A stretch of 45,671 nucleotides of DNA from Paucimonas lemoignei (GTDB lineage Bacteria; Pseudomonadota; Gammaproteobacteria; Burkholderiales; Burkholderiaceae_D): contig NZ_SLZQ01000020.1 in NCBI RefSeq assembly GCF_004342585.1, positions 1-45,671 of the forward strand, read 5' to 3'. The notes beneath the pieces were generated by a model. It saw nothing but the letters and a program-made list of their open reading frames with translations. It was not told where the DNA came from and ran no database searches. Both the position numbers and the translations under genes were made by a program. This document shows, one piece after another, positions 24,608-33,282 of the stretch (the stretch's first letter is position 1; every line of letters starts with the position of its first letter).

Positions 24608-26827
24608 ATGAAAAAAAAATGGACAATTAAGCTCCTCGTGCTGACTGGCTTCATCGTGGCGGTGCTCTTTCTGGCGCTGCTATCAGGCATCGTGTGGGAT
24701 AGCATGATGACTTCGATGAAAGTAAATAGCGAAGAAGACCATAGCAATGCGGTCTTGCTCGCTACCGAAAAAATCAGTTCCAGCATGGCCCTAGCCATTG
24801 CCGCTCATCGCGGCTACATGCTCAATGGCGATCAGGAATCCTTATTGCAACGCGATGCGGCATTGGAAGCCTTGGATGCCTCGGTCGCTTCGCTTGCCGA
24901 CCTGGTGCAAGACGACCTGGAATTGCAAGCCTATCTGCAGCAATTGCAGACGATCATTCCGGAAAAAATCGACATGATGAAGCAGGGTCCGAGCCGTCAA
25001 GGCAGCGAGCGCCTGGCTAACGTCAAGTCGAGCAATGCCAGCAGTGCCCAACTGCAGGAAATCTTCAGTCGCATCACTACATACGAGAATCAGCGCCACC
25101 ATCGTCTCGACCAGGAAAAGCGCGCCGGCATCCGACGCACGCAAATCAGCGCCGCCATGCTGGTATCGTCATTGGCCATCCTGCTGACCGGGCTGTACCT
25201 GCTCATCAATCATCATCTGCGCCGTGACGAGTTGCGCATGGAGTTGGAAAAGAGCGAAGCCTTATTGCGCCAGGTGCTGGAATTGATGCCTGTCGGCGTC
25301 GTTGTCATCGGGCCGGACCGCTCGCTCAGCATGGCCAATCCCGCCGCCCATGAAATCATGGGCACAAGCCCCGGCGATAAGCTGCAGCTGCCCTGGCTGA
25401 AAGCCTGGGATATCGGCACGGGGGAAAGCATCACCCAGGACAAGTCCAGCATCGTGCGCGCGCTCGAGCATGGTGAAGTGACCTTGAACCAGGAAGTGGA
25501 AATCATGCGGGCCAACGATGGCCAGCGCAGAATTTTGCGCACTTCCGCCATGCCACTGCGAGATAACCAGCAGAAGATTCTCGGCGCCATCACGGTTAGC
25601 CTGGATGTCACCGACTTGAAGCGCACGGAAAAAGCGCTGCAGGCCGCGCATGACGCCATGGAAGCCCGCGTGGCGATGCGCACCCGCGAACTGGTGGTCG
25701 CCAACGCCCAGCTGAAGTCGCAGATCGAAGAACGCCGCCGTGCCGAAGACACGCTGCGTCAGACCCAGAATATCCTCACCATCGCGCAGCGTACCGCCCA
25801 TGTCGGCAGCTGGGAAATCAACCTCGTCACCCAGGAAGCGCAATGGTCCGATGAATTCTTCCGTATCTGCGGACTCGAGCCCGGGTCGATCAAACTCAGC
25901 ATCCCGGCCGGATTCGACCTGATCCATCCTGAGGATCGCCGTCGCATTTCCGCCGCCGTCAACGCGGCCGTCGAAGCGCGCCGCGAATACAGCGAGACGC
26001 TGCGCGTCGTGCGCCCCGATGGCACGATTCGCCACGTGCTATTGCAGGGCGAGCCGGTGCCCAGCGGCTATGCGCCGCCGACCATCCTCATCGGGTCGAT
26101 GCTTGACATCACCGAACAAAAGCAGAATGAGGAAATGCTGCGCCAGCTGGCCGTGCACCAGGAAGTCATCAAGGAAGAAGAAAGAAAACGCATCGCGCGC
26201 GAAATCCATGACGAGATGGGACAAAACCTGCTGGCGCTGCGCATCGACGTCTCCATGCTGCATGCCCGTACGGCCAAAAGCCATCCCAAGCTGCATCACA
26301 AGGTCGAGACCGTTCTCAACAATATCGACAATACCATCAAGAGCGTACGCGCCATCATCAACAACCTGCGCCCGGTAGTACTGGACCTGGGATTGTACGC
26401 CTCCCTGCAATGGCAGATCGAGGAATTCCAACGCCGCACCGGCATTGTCTGCGAACTGTTCGCCAAGGCGGACGAACTCGATCGCTGCCTGACGGAAGAA
26501 CAAACCACGACGCTGTTCCGCATATTGCAAGAGTCGTTGACGAACGTCGCCCGTCACGCCAATGCCGGCAATGTCAACATCGCACTGGACCGCAAGGGTA
26601 GCCAACTTTTCATGCGCATTGCCGACGACGGCGTCGGCATGTATCCGGGCGACCGGCGCAAATCGAAATCCTTTGGTCTGCTCGGCATACGCGAGCGCAT
26701 CAGCGCTATCGGCGGTCAAATGACGGTGGAAAGTATCGTCGGCCAGGGCACGGTATTGGTGCTGTCGGTGCCGCTCAATACCCAGGCTACCGACGAGCCG
26801 GAACCGCCGCACCGGCTACAAGCGTAA
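24608..26827 (+). CDS. Sensor histidine kinase, CHASE3-like/PAS/PAS/HisKA_3
   Basis: 739 residues. Two membrane helices (about 8-27 and 178-200) flank an all-helical periplasmic domain with a HRGYMLNGDQESL segment typical of CHASE3. Then come a PAS domain (about 215-335), a coiled coil, a second PAS of the PAS_3 type (about 390-505), and a NarX/DegS-like kinase core with His534 in RIAREIHDEMGQN, the N-box LQESLTNVARHAN and the G-box ADDGVGM. The start codon is followed by a run of nine A. There is no adjacent response regulator. The kinase core closely resembles that of the convergent kinase at 26886. Confidence 0.92.
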   Translation: MKKKWTIKLLVLTGFIVAVLFLALLSGIVWDSMMTSMKVNSEEDHSNAVLLATEKISSSMALAIAAHRGYMLNGDQESLLQRDAALEALDASVASLADLVQDDLELQAYLQQLQTIIPEKIDMMKQGPSRQGSERLANVKSSNASSAQLQEIFSRITTYENQRHHRLDQEKRAGIRRTQISAAMLVSSLAILLTGLYLLINHHLRRDELRMELEKSEALLRQVLELMPVGVVVIGPDRSLSMANPAAHEIMGTSPGDKLQLPWLKAWDIGTGESITQDKSSIVRALEHGEVTLNQEVEIMRANDGQRRILRTSAMPLRDNQQKILGAITVSLDVTDLKRTEKALQAAHDAMEARVAMRTRELVVANAQLKSQIEERRRAEDTLRQTQNILTIAQRTAHVGSWEINLVTQEAQWSDEFFRICGLEPGSIKLSIPAGFDLIHPEDRRRISAAVNAAVEARREYSETLRVVRPDGTIRHVLLQGEPVPSGYAPPTILIGSMLDITEQKQNEEMLRQLAVHQEVIKEEERKRIAREIHDEMGQNLLALRIDVSMLHARTAKSHPKLHHKVETVLNNIDNTIKSVRAIINNLRPVVLDLGLYASLQWQIEEFQRRTGIVCELFAKADELDRCLTEEQTTTLFRILQESLTNVARHANAGNVNIALDRKGSQLFMRIADDGVGMYPGDRRKSKSFGLLGIRERISAIGGQMTVESIVGQGTVLVLSVPLNTQATDEPEPPHRLQA

Positions 26828-26885
26828 TGATCACGCGCGCAGGAGCGGCGCCATCCCTCTTCTGCAAGTCGCGTGTGCCCTGCCG

Positions 26886-27782
26886 CTATTCCGGCGGCAA
26901 GGGCAAGCTGGCCATCAGCGTCAATCCCTTGCCTTTTTCCGTAGTGATCGAGAGATTGCCGCCCAAAGCCGATACGCGTTCCTGTATGCCGACCAGGCCA
27001 AACGCATTGGCCTTGCGGCGACAGTTGGGAAAATCTCCCACGCCGTTATCGGCGACTTGCAAATACAGGTAACGCCGATCGCCATGCAAGCAGATGTCGA
27101 CATGGTCGGCATTGGCGTGGCGGGCGACGTTCGTCAACGATTCTTGCAATATGCGCAGCAGCGCCAGGGCACGCGCATCGTCGATCATGAATTCACTGCG
27201 ATCCGTCGTCAGCGAGCAGGTTATGCCGCTGCGCCGCTCGAATTCCTTGATCTCCCATTCAAAGGTCGCAATCAAGCCCAGGTCGAGCACGGCAGGGCGC
27301 AGGTTATTGATGATCGACCGCACATTCTTGATCATGCTATCGATATTGTTCAGCGCCGACTGCACGGTTTCCACCACCACCGGATGATCGCTGCCGGCCG
27401 CACGCTGCATCATCAGAATATCGATGCGCAGCGCCATCAGGTTCTGGCCGAGCTGATCATGCAATTCGCGCGCAATGCGCTTGCGCTCTTCCTCGATAAT
27501 CTCCCCGGTATGCCGCCCCAATTCCCGCAAGACTTGCTGCGATTGCTGCAGGGCTTGCTCGGCGCGGCGCCGCTCGGCGATTTCTTCCGTCAGCAAGGCA
27601 TTGATCTGCTGCAGCCTGGCGGTGCGCTCATGGGCATGCTGCCCGGCTTCTGCCGCTGTTGCGCCGGCATCCTGCGTCTTGCGTCTTTTTTTTCTGGGCC
27701 GAATCGCTTCTTCATGAAAGATATTGTCTTTGTCAGAGAACTGTGGGGAGGTCTTTTGCGATGGAATTACCGTATGCGCCAT
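26886..27782 (-). CDS. Cytosolic HisKA_3 sensor histidine kinase
   Basis: 298 residues from the ATG at 27782; a TTG 12 bases upstream is the alternative. It has no membrane helix or PAS domain: a basic/disordered head (PRKKRRK at about 29-35), a coiled coil (about 45-95), His108 in RIARELHDQLGQN, the N-box LQESLTNVARHAN and the G-box VADNGVGDF. It looks like the kinase core of the gene at 24608 without its sensor part. It may need a partner for input. No ribosome site is obvious and no response regulator is adjacent. Confidence 0.88.
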   Translation of the reverse strand: MAHTVIPSQKTSPQFSDKDNIFHEEAIRPRKKRRKTQDAGATAAEAGQHAHERTARLQQINALLTEEIAERRRAEQALQQSQQVLRELGRHTGEIIEEERKRIARELHDQLGQNLMALRIDILMMQRAAGSDHPVVVETVQSALNNIDSMIKNVRSIINNLRPAVLDLGLIATFEWEIKEFERRSGITCSLTTDRSEFMIDDARALALLRILQESLTNVARHANADHVDICLHGDRRYLYLQVADNGVGDFPNCRRKANAFGLVGIQERVSALGGNLSITTEKGKGLTLMASLPLPPE

Positions 27783-28153
27783 AGCGGAGATCAATCAGCG
27801 TCGAAACAACAAGCCGCAGTTCCCGATATATCAGAAGAGGGCAAGGAGATGAACTCAATAGACATACTGCTTTCGCATTGGTTGCATGTTATCTATGGGA
27901 AGCAGATTTCTTCCTTTTCCAGGCCGTACGGTGGACTCAGACTTCGGTTTGTGAGCCGAAACGACGGCAAGAATGTTGAATACTTCCATTTTTCGGAAGT
28001 GTAAGTTCCATTAATTTCGCTTTTTATATGAGCATTCCGGCACTATTATGTGCCATGAAGCGTCATAGGGTTTCCAGCTTGTCCTATGATCTATGACTGA
28101 ATTCACGCGGAAGTGCACGCTTTACACGCCGCAAGCTTTTATTGGAGATTTGC
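27783..28153. other. Intergenic region between kinase and Tim44-domain gene
   Basis: 371 bases. It contains a small hairpin ACTTCC-ATTTTTC-GGAAGT (27982-28000) and an inverted repeat, TCATAGG (28063-28069) with CCTATGA (28083-28089), plus a further CTATGAC at 28091-28097. A 51-codon frame at 27849-28004 has AAGGAG touching its ATG and no recognisable protein character, so I do not call it. Confidence 0.4.
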
Positions 28154-29095
28154 ATGAAAACACTGTTAACAGCGATGCTGGTCGGTGCACTGACACTGAC
28201 TGCGGGCATTCCCGATGCCGAAGCCAAACGCATGGGTGGCGGCGGATCATTCGGCCGGCAGTCGCAAAGCATGAGCCGCCAGGCTACACCACCTTCGCAA
28301 TCGCATAACCAGGCAGCACCCGCACAACGGCAGGCCGCACCGGCCAACAATGCGCAGAATGCGGCAGCCAAGCCGGCCAGCCCGTGGAAAGGGATGTTGG
28401 GCGGCGCCCTGCTTGGTCTGGGTCTCGGAGCCTTGCTGTCGCACCTGGGCATCGGCGGTGCGTTGGCCAGTGCCATCAGCTCGATCCTGATGATCGCCTT
28501 GCTGGCAGCAGCGGCATTCTTCATCTATCGCATGATCAAGCGTAAATCGGGTCATCAGGAACCGATGCGCCCGGCCTATGCGAGTGCGAATTCTTCCGGC
28601 TTCAATACGCCGAACATCGGCTCGCGCCTGGAACCCGCACAACCGGTGCAACCGGCCGCCTTTTCAGCTGCGCCGCTGGCATCGGGCAATGCTGCCGACA
28701 CCGGTGTGACGCCGTTTGGCGTACCGGCTGATTTCGATACGACAGGTTTCCTACGTCACGCCAAGAGCAACTTCATCCGCCTGCAAGCGGCGTGGGATCG
28801 TGCCGATATCAACGATATCCGCGAATTTTCAACGCCGGAAATGTTCGGCGAACTGCGTCTGCAACTGCAAGAGCGCGGTGCGTCGGCCAACCATACCGAT
28901 GTGGTTTCGCTCAATGCCGATTTGCTGGGCATTGAAACGGTGGGCACTGAATATGTTGCCAGCGTCAAGTTCGATGGCATGATCCGCGAATCGGAGCACG
29001 CCGCAGCAGAACCGTTCGCGGAAATCTGGAACCTGACCAAGCCGGCCAACGGCCAGGGCGGCTGGCTCCTGGCAGGCATCCAGCAAGTCAACTAA
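28154..29095 (+). CDS. Tim44-like domain membrane protein
   Basis: 313 residues. The ATG at 28154 has GGAG six bases upstream. A signal-like N-terminus (MKTLLTAMLVGALTLTAGIPDAEA) is followed by a Gln/Ala/Pro-rich spacer, two hydrophobic segments (about 80-103 and 106-125, GGALLGLGLGALLSHLGIGG and SAISSILMIALLAAAAFFIY), another spacer and a C-terminal Tim44-like domain (about 195-313) from GFLRHAKSNFIRLQAAWDRA to the end. Bacterial proteins of this type are common in proteobacteria; their role is unclear. A bidirectional terminator follows, shared with FtsH. Confidence 0.88.
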   Translation: MKTLLTAMLVGALTLTAGIPDAEAKRMGGGGSFGRQSQSMSRQATPPSQSHNQAAPAQRQAAPANNAQNAAAKPASPWKGMLGGALLGLGLGALLSHLGIGGALASAISSILMIALLAAAAFFIYRMIKRKSGHQEPMRPAYASANSSGFNTPNIGSRLEPAQPVQPAAFSAAPLASGNAADTGVTPFGVPADFDTTGFLRHAKSNFIRLQAAWDRADINDIREFSTPEMFGELRLQLQERGASANHTDVVSLNADLLGIETVGTEYVASVKFDGMIRESEHAAAEPFAEIWNLTKPANGQGGWLLAGIQQVN

Positions 29096-29116
29096 ATAAC
29101 GCCGCAGCCAAAACAA

Positions 29117-29145
29117 AACGCCCGCTATATGCGGGCGTTTTTCTT
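29117..29145. terminator. Bidirectional terminator between Tim44 and FtsH-like genes
   Basis: AACGCCCGC-TATAT-GCGGGCGTT followed by TTTCTTT on the plus strand; the minus strand has AAACGCCCGC...GCGGGCGTTTTGTTTT. It lies between convergent genes. Confidence 0.88.
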
Positions 29146-29167
29146 TACCGGGAAATGGCCGGATCGA

Positions 29168-30949
29168 TTACGCAGCGACTGCCAGCGCCACCGGGTTATC
29201 GTCCATCATCGCCTGGAATACCTTGATATCATCGATATCGATCTCTTCTTTTTCCAGCAAGCGCTCCACCATCGCATCCATCACATTCTGGTGCGTGGTC
29301 AGGATGGCAGAGGTATTCTGCTTGGCCTGCGCCATGATGTGCATCGCTTTCATTTCCGCTTCATAGCGCATCTGCGGGCTGGAATGCTCATCGATCGTCA
29401 GCAGGCCGAATTCCGACATGCCATGGCGGCACACCAGGTTCAGCGCGATATCCGAGGCGCGCTGCAAGTCATCGTCGGCGCCGGTGGTCATCGAGTGCAT
29501 GAACAACTCTTCCGCCACGCGACCACCCAGCAGCACGTGCAAGCGGTTCACCAGATGCTTACGCTCCACCAGCAGCTGATCATTCGTCGGCGCCATGAAG
29601 GTCTGGCCCAGCGACTGGCCGCGCGGCACGATCGACACCGCAGTCACGGGATCGGTACCGCCAGCCATGGCGACGATGGCATGGCCGCACTCATGGACTG
29701 CCAGGCGGCGACGCGCATCCTGATCGATCAGCGACAGGGTCGAGCGGCGCTCTTCACCCATCAGCATGACATTGCGAGCACGCAGAACATTCTCCAGCGC
29801 GACTTTGTCGGCGCCGTTATGCACGGCGATCATCGCCGCCTGGTTCATCACGTTAGCCAAATCGGCACCGGAGAAGCCGATGGTCTGGCGGGCGATTTCA
29901 CTGTAGTTCAGATTGTCCTCGACGCGGACCTTGCTGCCGTGGATTTTCAGGATTTGCTCGCGCTCCTTCAGGTTCGGCTTGCCGACCTGGATACGGCGGT
30001 CGAAACGTCCCGAGCGCAGCAAGGCCGGGTCGAGCGAATCCAGACGGTTGGTGGCGGCGACGACGATGACGCCGTTATTGGCTTCGAAACCATCCATCTG
30101 CACCAGCAGCTGGTTCAGGGTGCTGCTCATTTCACGCGCAGCGGCCGAACCTTCATTCATGCGCTTGCCGCCGACGGCATCGATTTCATCGATGAACAGC
30201 ACGCAGGGCGCCATCGCACGCGCCTTGGCAAACAGGCGCTTGATCTTCAGGGTCGAGACGCCGACGAACATCGAGCTGAATTCCGAACCATTGGTGGCGA
30301 TGAAGTTCGCGCCGGATTCGCCAGCCAAGGCCTTGGCCAGCAAGGTCTTGCCGGTACCCGGGTCACCGTACAGCACGACGCCGCGCGGGAAGTTGGCGCC
30401 GATTTTTTCATAGACGTCCGGCGCCTTCAGGTAAGTGGCAATTTCCATCAAGTTCTTTTTCGCTTCTTCCGCGCCGGCCACATCGGCAAAGCAGACTTGC
30501 GATTGACGCTGCTTCTTCCGGAAAGGCAGGGCCAGCGGCTCAGGACGCGAAGCGATCAGGCCAAACAAGCCCAGCACGGCCAGCAACACGATCATCGGCA
30601 GCATGGTATCGAGGTTGATGGCATGCGGGTCAATCTCGACATTGGCGCCCTTGGCGGTAAAGCGGTTGGCGGCATCCACATCCATGGACGGCAGCTCGAC
30701 GATATAGCGGCCGCCATCCTTCAGCGTGACATCAGCCTTGCCGCTGTCGCGGTTGGGCGCGATGCGCACGGTGCCGATTTTGCCGGCTTCCAGGTCGGCG
30801 GCAAAATAGCTATATGTCTGCGTGATGCGGTGATTCTGTTTATAAGTGAAATACGCGGCAGCGCCGCCAATCACGCCGACACTGATCAAAGCGATCAGGA
30901 TCTTGCGCCAGAATTGACGTCGCTTGATGCTGGAAATGCTGCTCGTCAT
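29168..30949 (-). CDS. Divergent FtsH-family AAA+ membrane metalloprotease
   Basis: 593 residues from the ATG at 30949, with GGAG nine bases upstream; housekeeping FtsH is usually longer. Two membrane helices (about 17-35 and 115-134) flank a short periplasmic domain. Walker A is GDPGTGKT (195-202, Asp replacing the usual Pro), Walker B LFIDEID (251-257), pore FVG (228-230, followed by VST instead of VGA), and arginine-finger region RSGRFDRR. The zinc site HECGH (419-423) and Asp494 are intact, so it should be an active protease. These changes suggest an accessory paralogue with its own substrates rather than the housekeeping FtsH. Confidence 0.88.
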   Translation of the reverse strand: MTSSISSIKRRQFWRKILIALISVGVIGGAAAYFTYKQNHRITQTYSYFAADLEAGKIGTVRIAPNRDSGKADVTLKDGGRYIVELPSMDVDAANRFTAKGANVEIDPHAINLDTMLPMIVLLAVLGLFGLIASRPEPLALPFRKKQRQSQVCFADVAGAEEAKKNLMEIATYLKAPDVYEKIGANFPRGVVLYGDPGTGKTLLAKALAGESGANFIATNGSEFSSMFVGVSTLKIKRLFAKARAMAPCVLFIDEIDAVGGKRMNEGSAAAREMSSTLNQLLVQMDGFEANNGVIVVAATNRLDSLDPALLRSGRFDRRIQVGKPNLKEREQILKIHGSKVRVEDNLNYSEIARQTIGFSGADLANVMNQAAMIAVHNGADKVALENVLRARNVMLMGEERRSTLSLIDQDARRRLAVHECGHAIVAMAGGTDPVTAVSIVPRGQSLGQTFMAPTNDQLLVERKHLVNRLHVLLGGRVAEELFMHSMTTGADDDLQRASDIALNLVCRHGMSEFGLLTIDEHSSPQMRYEAEMKAMHIMAQAKQNTSAILTTHQNVMDAMVERLLEKEEIDIDDIKVFQAMMDDNPVALAVAA

Positions 30950-31233
30950 AAATATTTTCTCCGGGGTATGAGATGTGGCAGGGCAATAATTGCTTATCGA
31001 AAAGCGATTCTTCTTCTTAGTCCACTTTCTCTTGCCGCGGTTCAATCAAGGAACGCGAAAATGCCGGCTTTTTCAGCGAAATGTGCAAAAAAGCGGATGA
31101 GATGACAATATCTGAGCGTAACGCCAATATCGAAAAGAAGACCGTAACACCTTGCCTGGATCAGGCCATGACAATCCAATAAAAAAGCAGGGACGTCCTG
31201 ATGACGTCCCTGCTTTTTTACTGAAAAAGAAAA
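30950..31233. other. Intergenic region with FtsH promoter and downstream terminator
   Basis: 284 bases. The right part holds the terminator at 31181-31219. The rest should contain the FtsH-like gene's promoter, but I cannot assign convincing -35 and -10 boxes. No gene seen. Confidence 0.35.
31181..31219. terminator. Strong bidirectional terminator
   Basis: AAAAAAGCAGGGACGTC pairs perfectly with GACGTCCCTGCTTTTTT (17-bp stem, five-base loop). It lies 15 bases after the stop of the minus-strand gene at 31234 and ends that transcript. Confidence 0.92.
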
Positions 31234-31485
31234 TCACATCGGTAATTCGCCGTCGCCCAAGGTTTTTACACTGGTAATGGCATAGCCCTTCGACGAAATT
31301 TGTTCGACCGGGTCTTCAATTGAAAACTGCGGCAAGCGGTCCACGCTTTCTTCCAGATCGACGCTTCGTTCCGCCGCTTCCCAATCGACGCTGATCGCTT
31401 CATCTGGAATAACCTTGCCTTCTGGCACGGCCAAGTAAGAAAACTGTCCACCGGATTCTGGACGACGGTAAATATCGACGCGCAT
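31234..31485 (-). CDS. Small conserved-looking hypothetical protein, 83 residues
   Basis: The ATG at 31485 has GGGG six bases upstream, and a strong terminator follows the stop, so a transcribed gene is likely. The protein is acidic and soluble (MRVDIYRRPESGGQFSYLAV at the start; WEAAERSVDLEESVDRLP in the middle) with no signal or membrane segment. I do not recognise a function; it could be one of the small DUF families restricted to Burkholderiales. Confidence 0.7.
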   Translation of the reverse strand: MRVDIYRRPESGGQFSYLAVPEGKVIPDEAISVDWEAAERSVDLEESVDRLPQFSIEDPVEQISSKGYAITSVKTLGDGELPM

Positions 31486-31584
31486 GTCATTCCCCTTGTC
31501 AAAATCAACACTTGTTTTTGACTATACGCCGCTATAAAGGTTGCGCTTTGATGTGGATGTCTTGCGTATCTAAGAAATTGCAAT

Positions 31585-31887
31585 TTAGTTAGATTTTGCC
31601 AGCAAACTGAAATGCTCAACAACAGGAGGCTGGGCAAAGTAGGGGCTGACGATTGCGCGCCATTCGGTGAAAGCAGGCGACTCCCTGAAATCAACGGTAT
31701 GGTTTTCCAATGTCTCCCAAAAGATCATTAATACATATCGCTCAGGTGATTCGATCCCTTTATTGATCTTAAAACCCTGAAACCCTTTAGCTTTAGCAAT
31801 TACTTCCGTGACGCCGCGCTGAATGACCAAGTCGAATTCGGCTTGACGGTCTGCCTGGATACGGATATCTGCAATCTCAAGAATCAT
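31585..31887 (-). CDS. Antibiotic biosynthesis monooxygenase (ABM) domain protein
   Basis: 100 residues. MILEIADIRIQADRQAEFDL, KGFQGFKINKGIESPERYVL and WETLENHTVDFRESPAFTEW give the ferredoxin-like ABM/YgiN fold, where members work as dimers and act as cofactor-free monooxygenases, haem-degrading proteins or simple dimeric stress proteins. No haem-degradation signature (Asn/Trp pair of IsdG) is evident, so the substrate is open. The ATG at 31887 has AGAG upstream. Confidence 0.82.
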   Translation of the reverse strand: MILEIADIRIQADRQAEFDLVIQRGVTEVIAKAKGFQGFKINKGIESPERYVLMIFWETLENHTVDFRESPAFTEWRAIVSPYFAQPPVVEHFSLLAKSN

Positions 31888-32194
31888 TATTTACTCTGCC
31901 AATGAAAATTTAATTATGGCATCTTTCCTGCTCGTTCAATATTACCGGCGAAGACTATTGCAATAATGGATTTTTAGCCGCAGCTGTGTAATATTTGCAA
32001 TATGCCAACATCTTCATCGCTATTGATCGATGCTACCCCTGCCGCTTTCATGCAGGGCGGCGTGTCGATCAGCCTCAGCGGTTGCGATGCGGCAAACATC
32101 CGAGAGTAGGCAAAGCCATCGGTTGTCGGGTCACGCCGGATTTATGCCGGCCGGGATGCGCGTCAGGGTAACTAACAATGAAAAGGAAAATACC
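31888..32194. other. Intergenic region before the small haem-copper-oxidase-like gene
   Basis: 307 bases between divergent genes. The in-frame extension upstream of 32195 does not read like protein. A TTGAT half-site at about 32021 has no matching second half. Nothing else recognised. Confidence 0.35.
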
Positions 32195-32623
32195 ATGAGC
32201 AACGAAACACTTGCCCACGCAACTGTCGTCAATACAAAGCCGGCGTTTTCTTCGGCCGGCATTATCTGGCTAAAGCTTGCCAGCCTCTATCTGGTGCTAG
32301 GCATCGTTATCGGTATTGCGATGGGGGCGAGTGAAAACTTTACGCTGCGGCCGGTGCATGCCCATGTCAATCTGCTTGGCTGGACGACACTGGCCTTATC
32401 CGGGTTGATTTACAGCCTCTTTCCCTTGGCAGCGCAAAGCCGCCTGGCCAAGCTGCACTTCTGGCTTCTTAACCTTGCACTGCCCGTCATGATGGTCACC
32501 CTCACTCTGCTGCTGTTTGGTCACAAGGAAGTGATTCCCGTCATGGCGTTAGCAGAGATCGCGGCGGCATTGGCCGTACTGGCATTCGTCATAAATATGT
32601 TCAAAAACCTCAAGGCCGGCTGA
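32195..32623 (+). CDS. Small four-helix membrane protein resembling haem-copper oxidase subunit I
   Basis: 142 residues from the ATG at 32195, preceded by AAGGA. Four membrane helices (about 23-44, 55-76, 84-105, 113-134). The segment RPVHAHVNLLGWTTLALSGLIYSLFP resembles the haem-ligand helix of cbb3 oxidase and NO reductase large subunits (CcoN/NorB), in which His residues bind haem. The protein has too few helices to be an oxidase by itself. It may bind haem or sense gas, which is inference. A terminator follows. Confidence 0.7.
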   Translation: MSNETLAHATVVNTKPAFSSAGIIWLKLASLYLVLGIVIGIAMGASENFTLRPVHAHVNLLGWTTLALSGLIYSLFPLAAQSRLAKLHFWLLNLALPVMMVTLTLLLFGHKEVIPVMALAEIAAALAVLAFVINMFKNLKAG

Positions 32624-32658
32624 TCTGCATCTGCAGCTGGATCCGCTATCGCGACAAC

Positions 32659-32692
32659 AAAAAAGGCAAGTCTTTGCAGACTTGCCTTTTTC
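32659..32692. terminator. Bidirectional terminator
   Basis: AAAAAAGGCAAGTC pairs with GACTTGCCTTTTT around a six-base loop, 36 bases after the stop of the gene at 32195. It could also serve the convergent gene at 32761. Confidence 0.88.
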
Positions 32693-32760
32693 TTGCGTGC
32701 TGATGCTGTTCTGCTAAATGGATGATCTCGCCTAGCCAGCCAGCAAAGGATGGCTGCTAC

Positions 32761-33030
32761 TTAGCGTGTGCGACCGCGTCGTACCAGATTAACGATGGCC
32801 AGAAGGATGATAGCGCCAAGGAATGACACCAGCAGCGAACCCAAACTAAAGTCGTTCTGATTAATCGTCCCTGTGCCAAACAGCGGTGCCAGCAACCAGC
32901 CACCCAGCAATGCACCAATGATACCGACCACAATATTCAAAATCATTCCCTGCTCTGCATCGGTCTTCATGACCAAGCTTGCCAGCCAACCGATGATGCC
33001 CCCAACTACTATCCAGATAATGAAGTTCAT
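32761..33030 (-). CDS. GlsB/YeaQ/YmgE family stress-response membrane protein
   Basis: 89 residues with three membrane helices (about 2-20, 29-50, 63-83). IIWIVVGGIIGWLASLVMKTD and ILNIVVGIIGALLGGWLLAP are the family signature (formerly transglycosylase-associated). These proteins rise under acid, osmotic or general stress, but their activity is not established. The ATG at 33030 has TAGGAG seven bases upstream. Confidence 0.92.
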   Translation of the reverse strand: MNFIIWIVVGGIIGWLASLVMKTDAEQGMILNIVVGIIGALLGGWLLAPLFGTGTINQNDFSLGSLLVSFLGAIILLAIVNLVRRGRTR

Positions 33031-33282
33031 GTTGGTCTCCTAAAGTGTGCAATGTCACGAAAAACAAGTCGCCTTGCATCCGGCTACTAAAAGGATGCTA
33101 GCAGGGGAAGCCGCTCAATGGCATAGGACAGTGACTGATTGTAGAGTAGGAAAACGCGAAGAAATCGTTAAAAAATTAATGGGGGAAATGAAAGTTAACG
33201 GATAACAATGGAATTATTGAGTCGAAGAAAAATTACGCCTGCACTTACTTGCTCACGATAAAAATCTGGTCGCCGTGGCGAT

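Noticed and set aside
27849-28004. Possible 51-residue gene after the short kinase
   Set aside because: AAGGAG directly abuts the ATG, leaving no spacing, and the translation shows no membrane segment or family pattern.
29129-31105. Plus-strand 658-codon frame opposite the FtsH-like gene
   Set aside because: Despite its length it is the antisense of a gene with all AAA+ and zinc motifs, and its translation is His/Gln-rich without domains.
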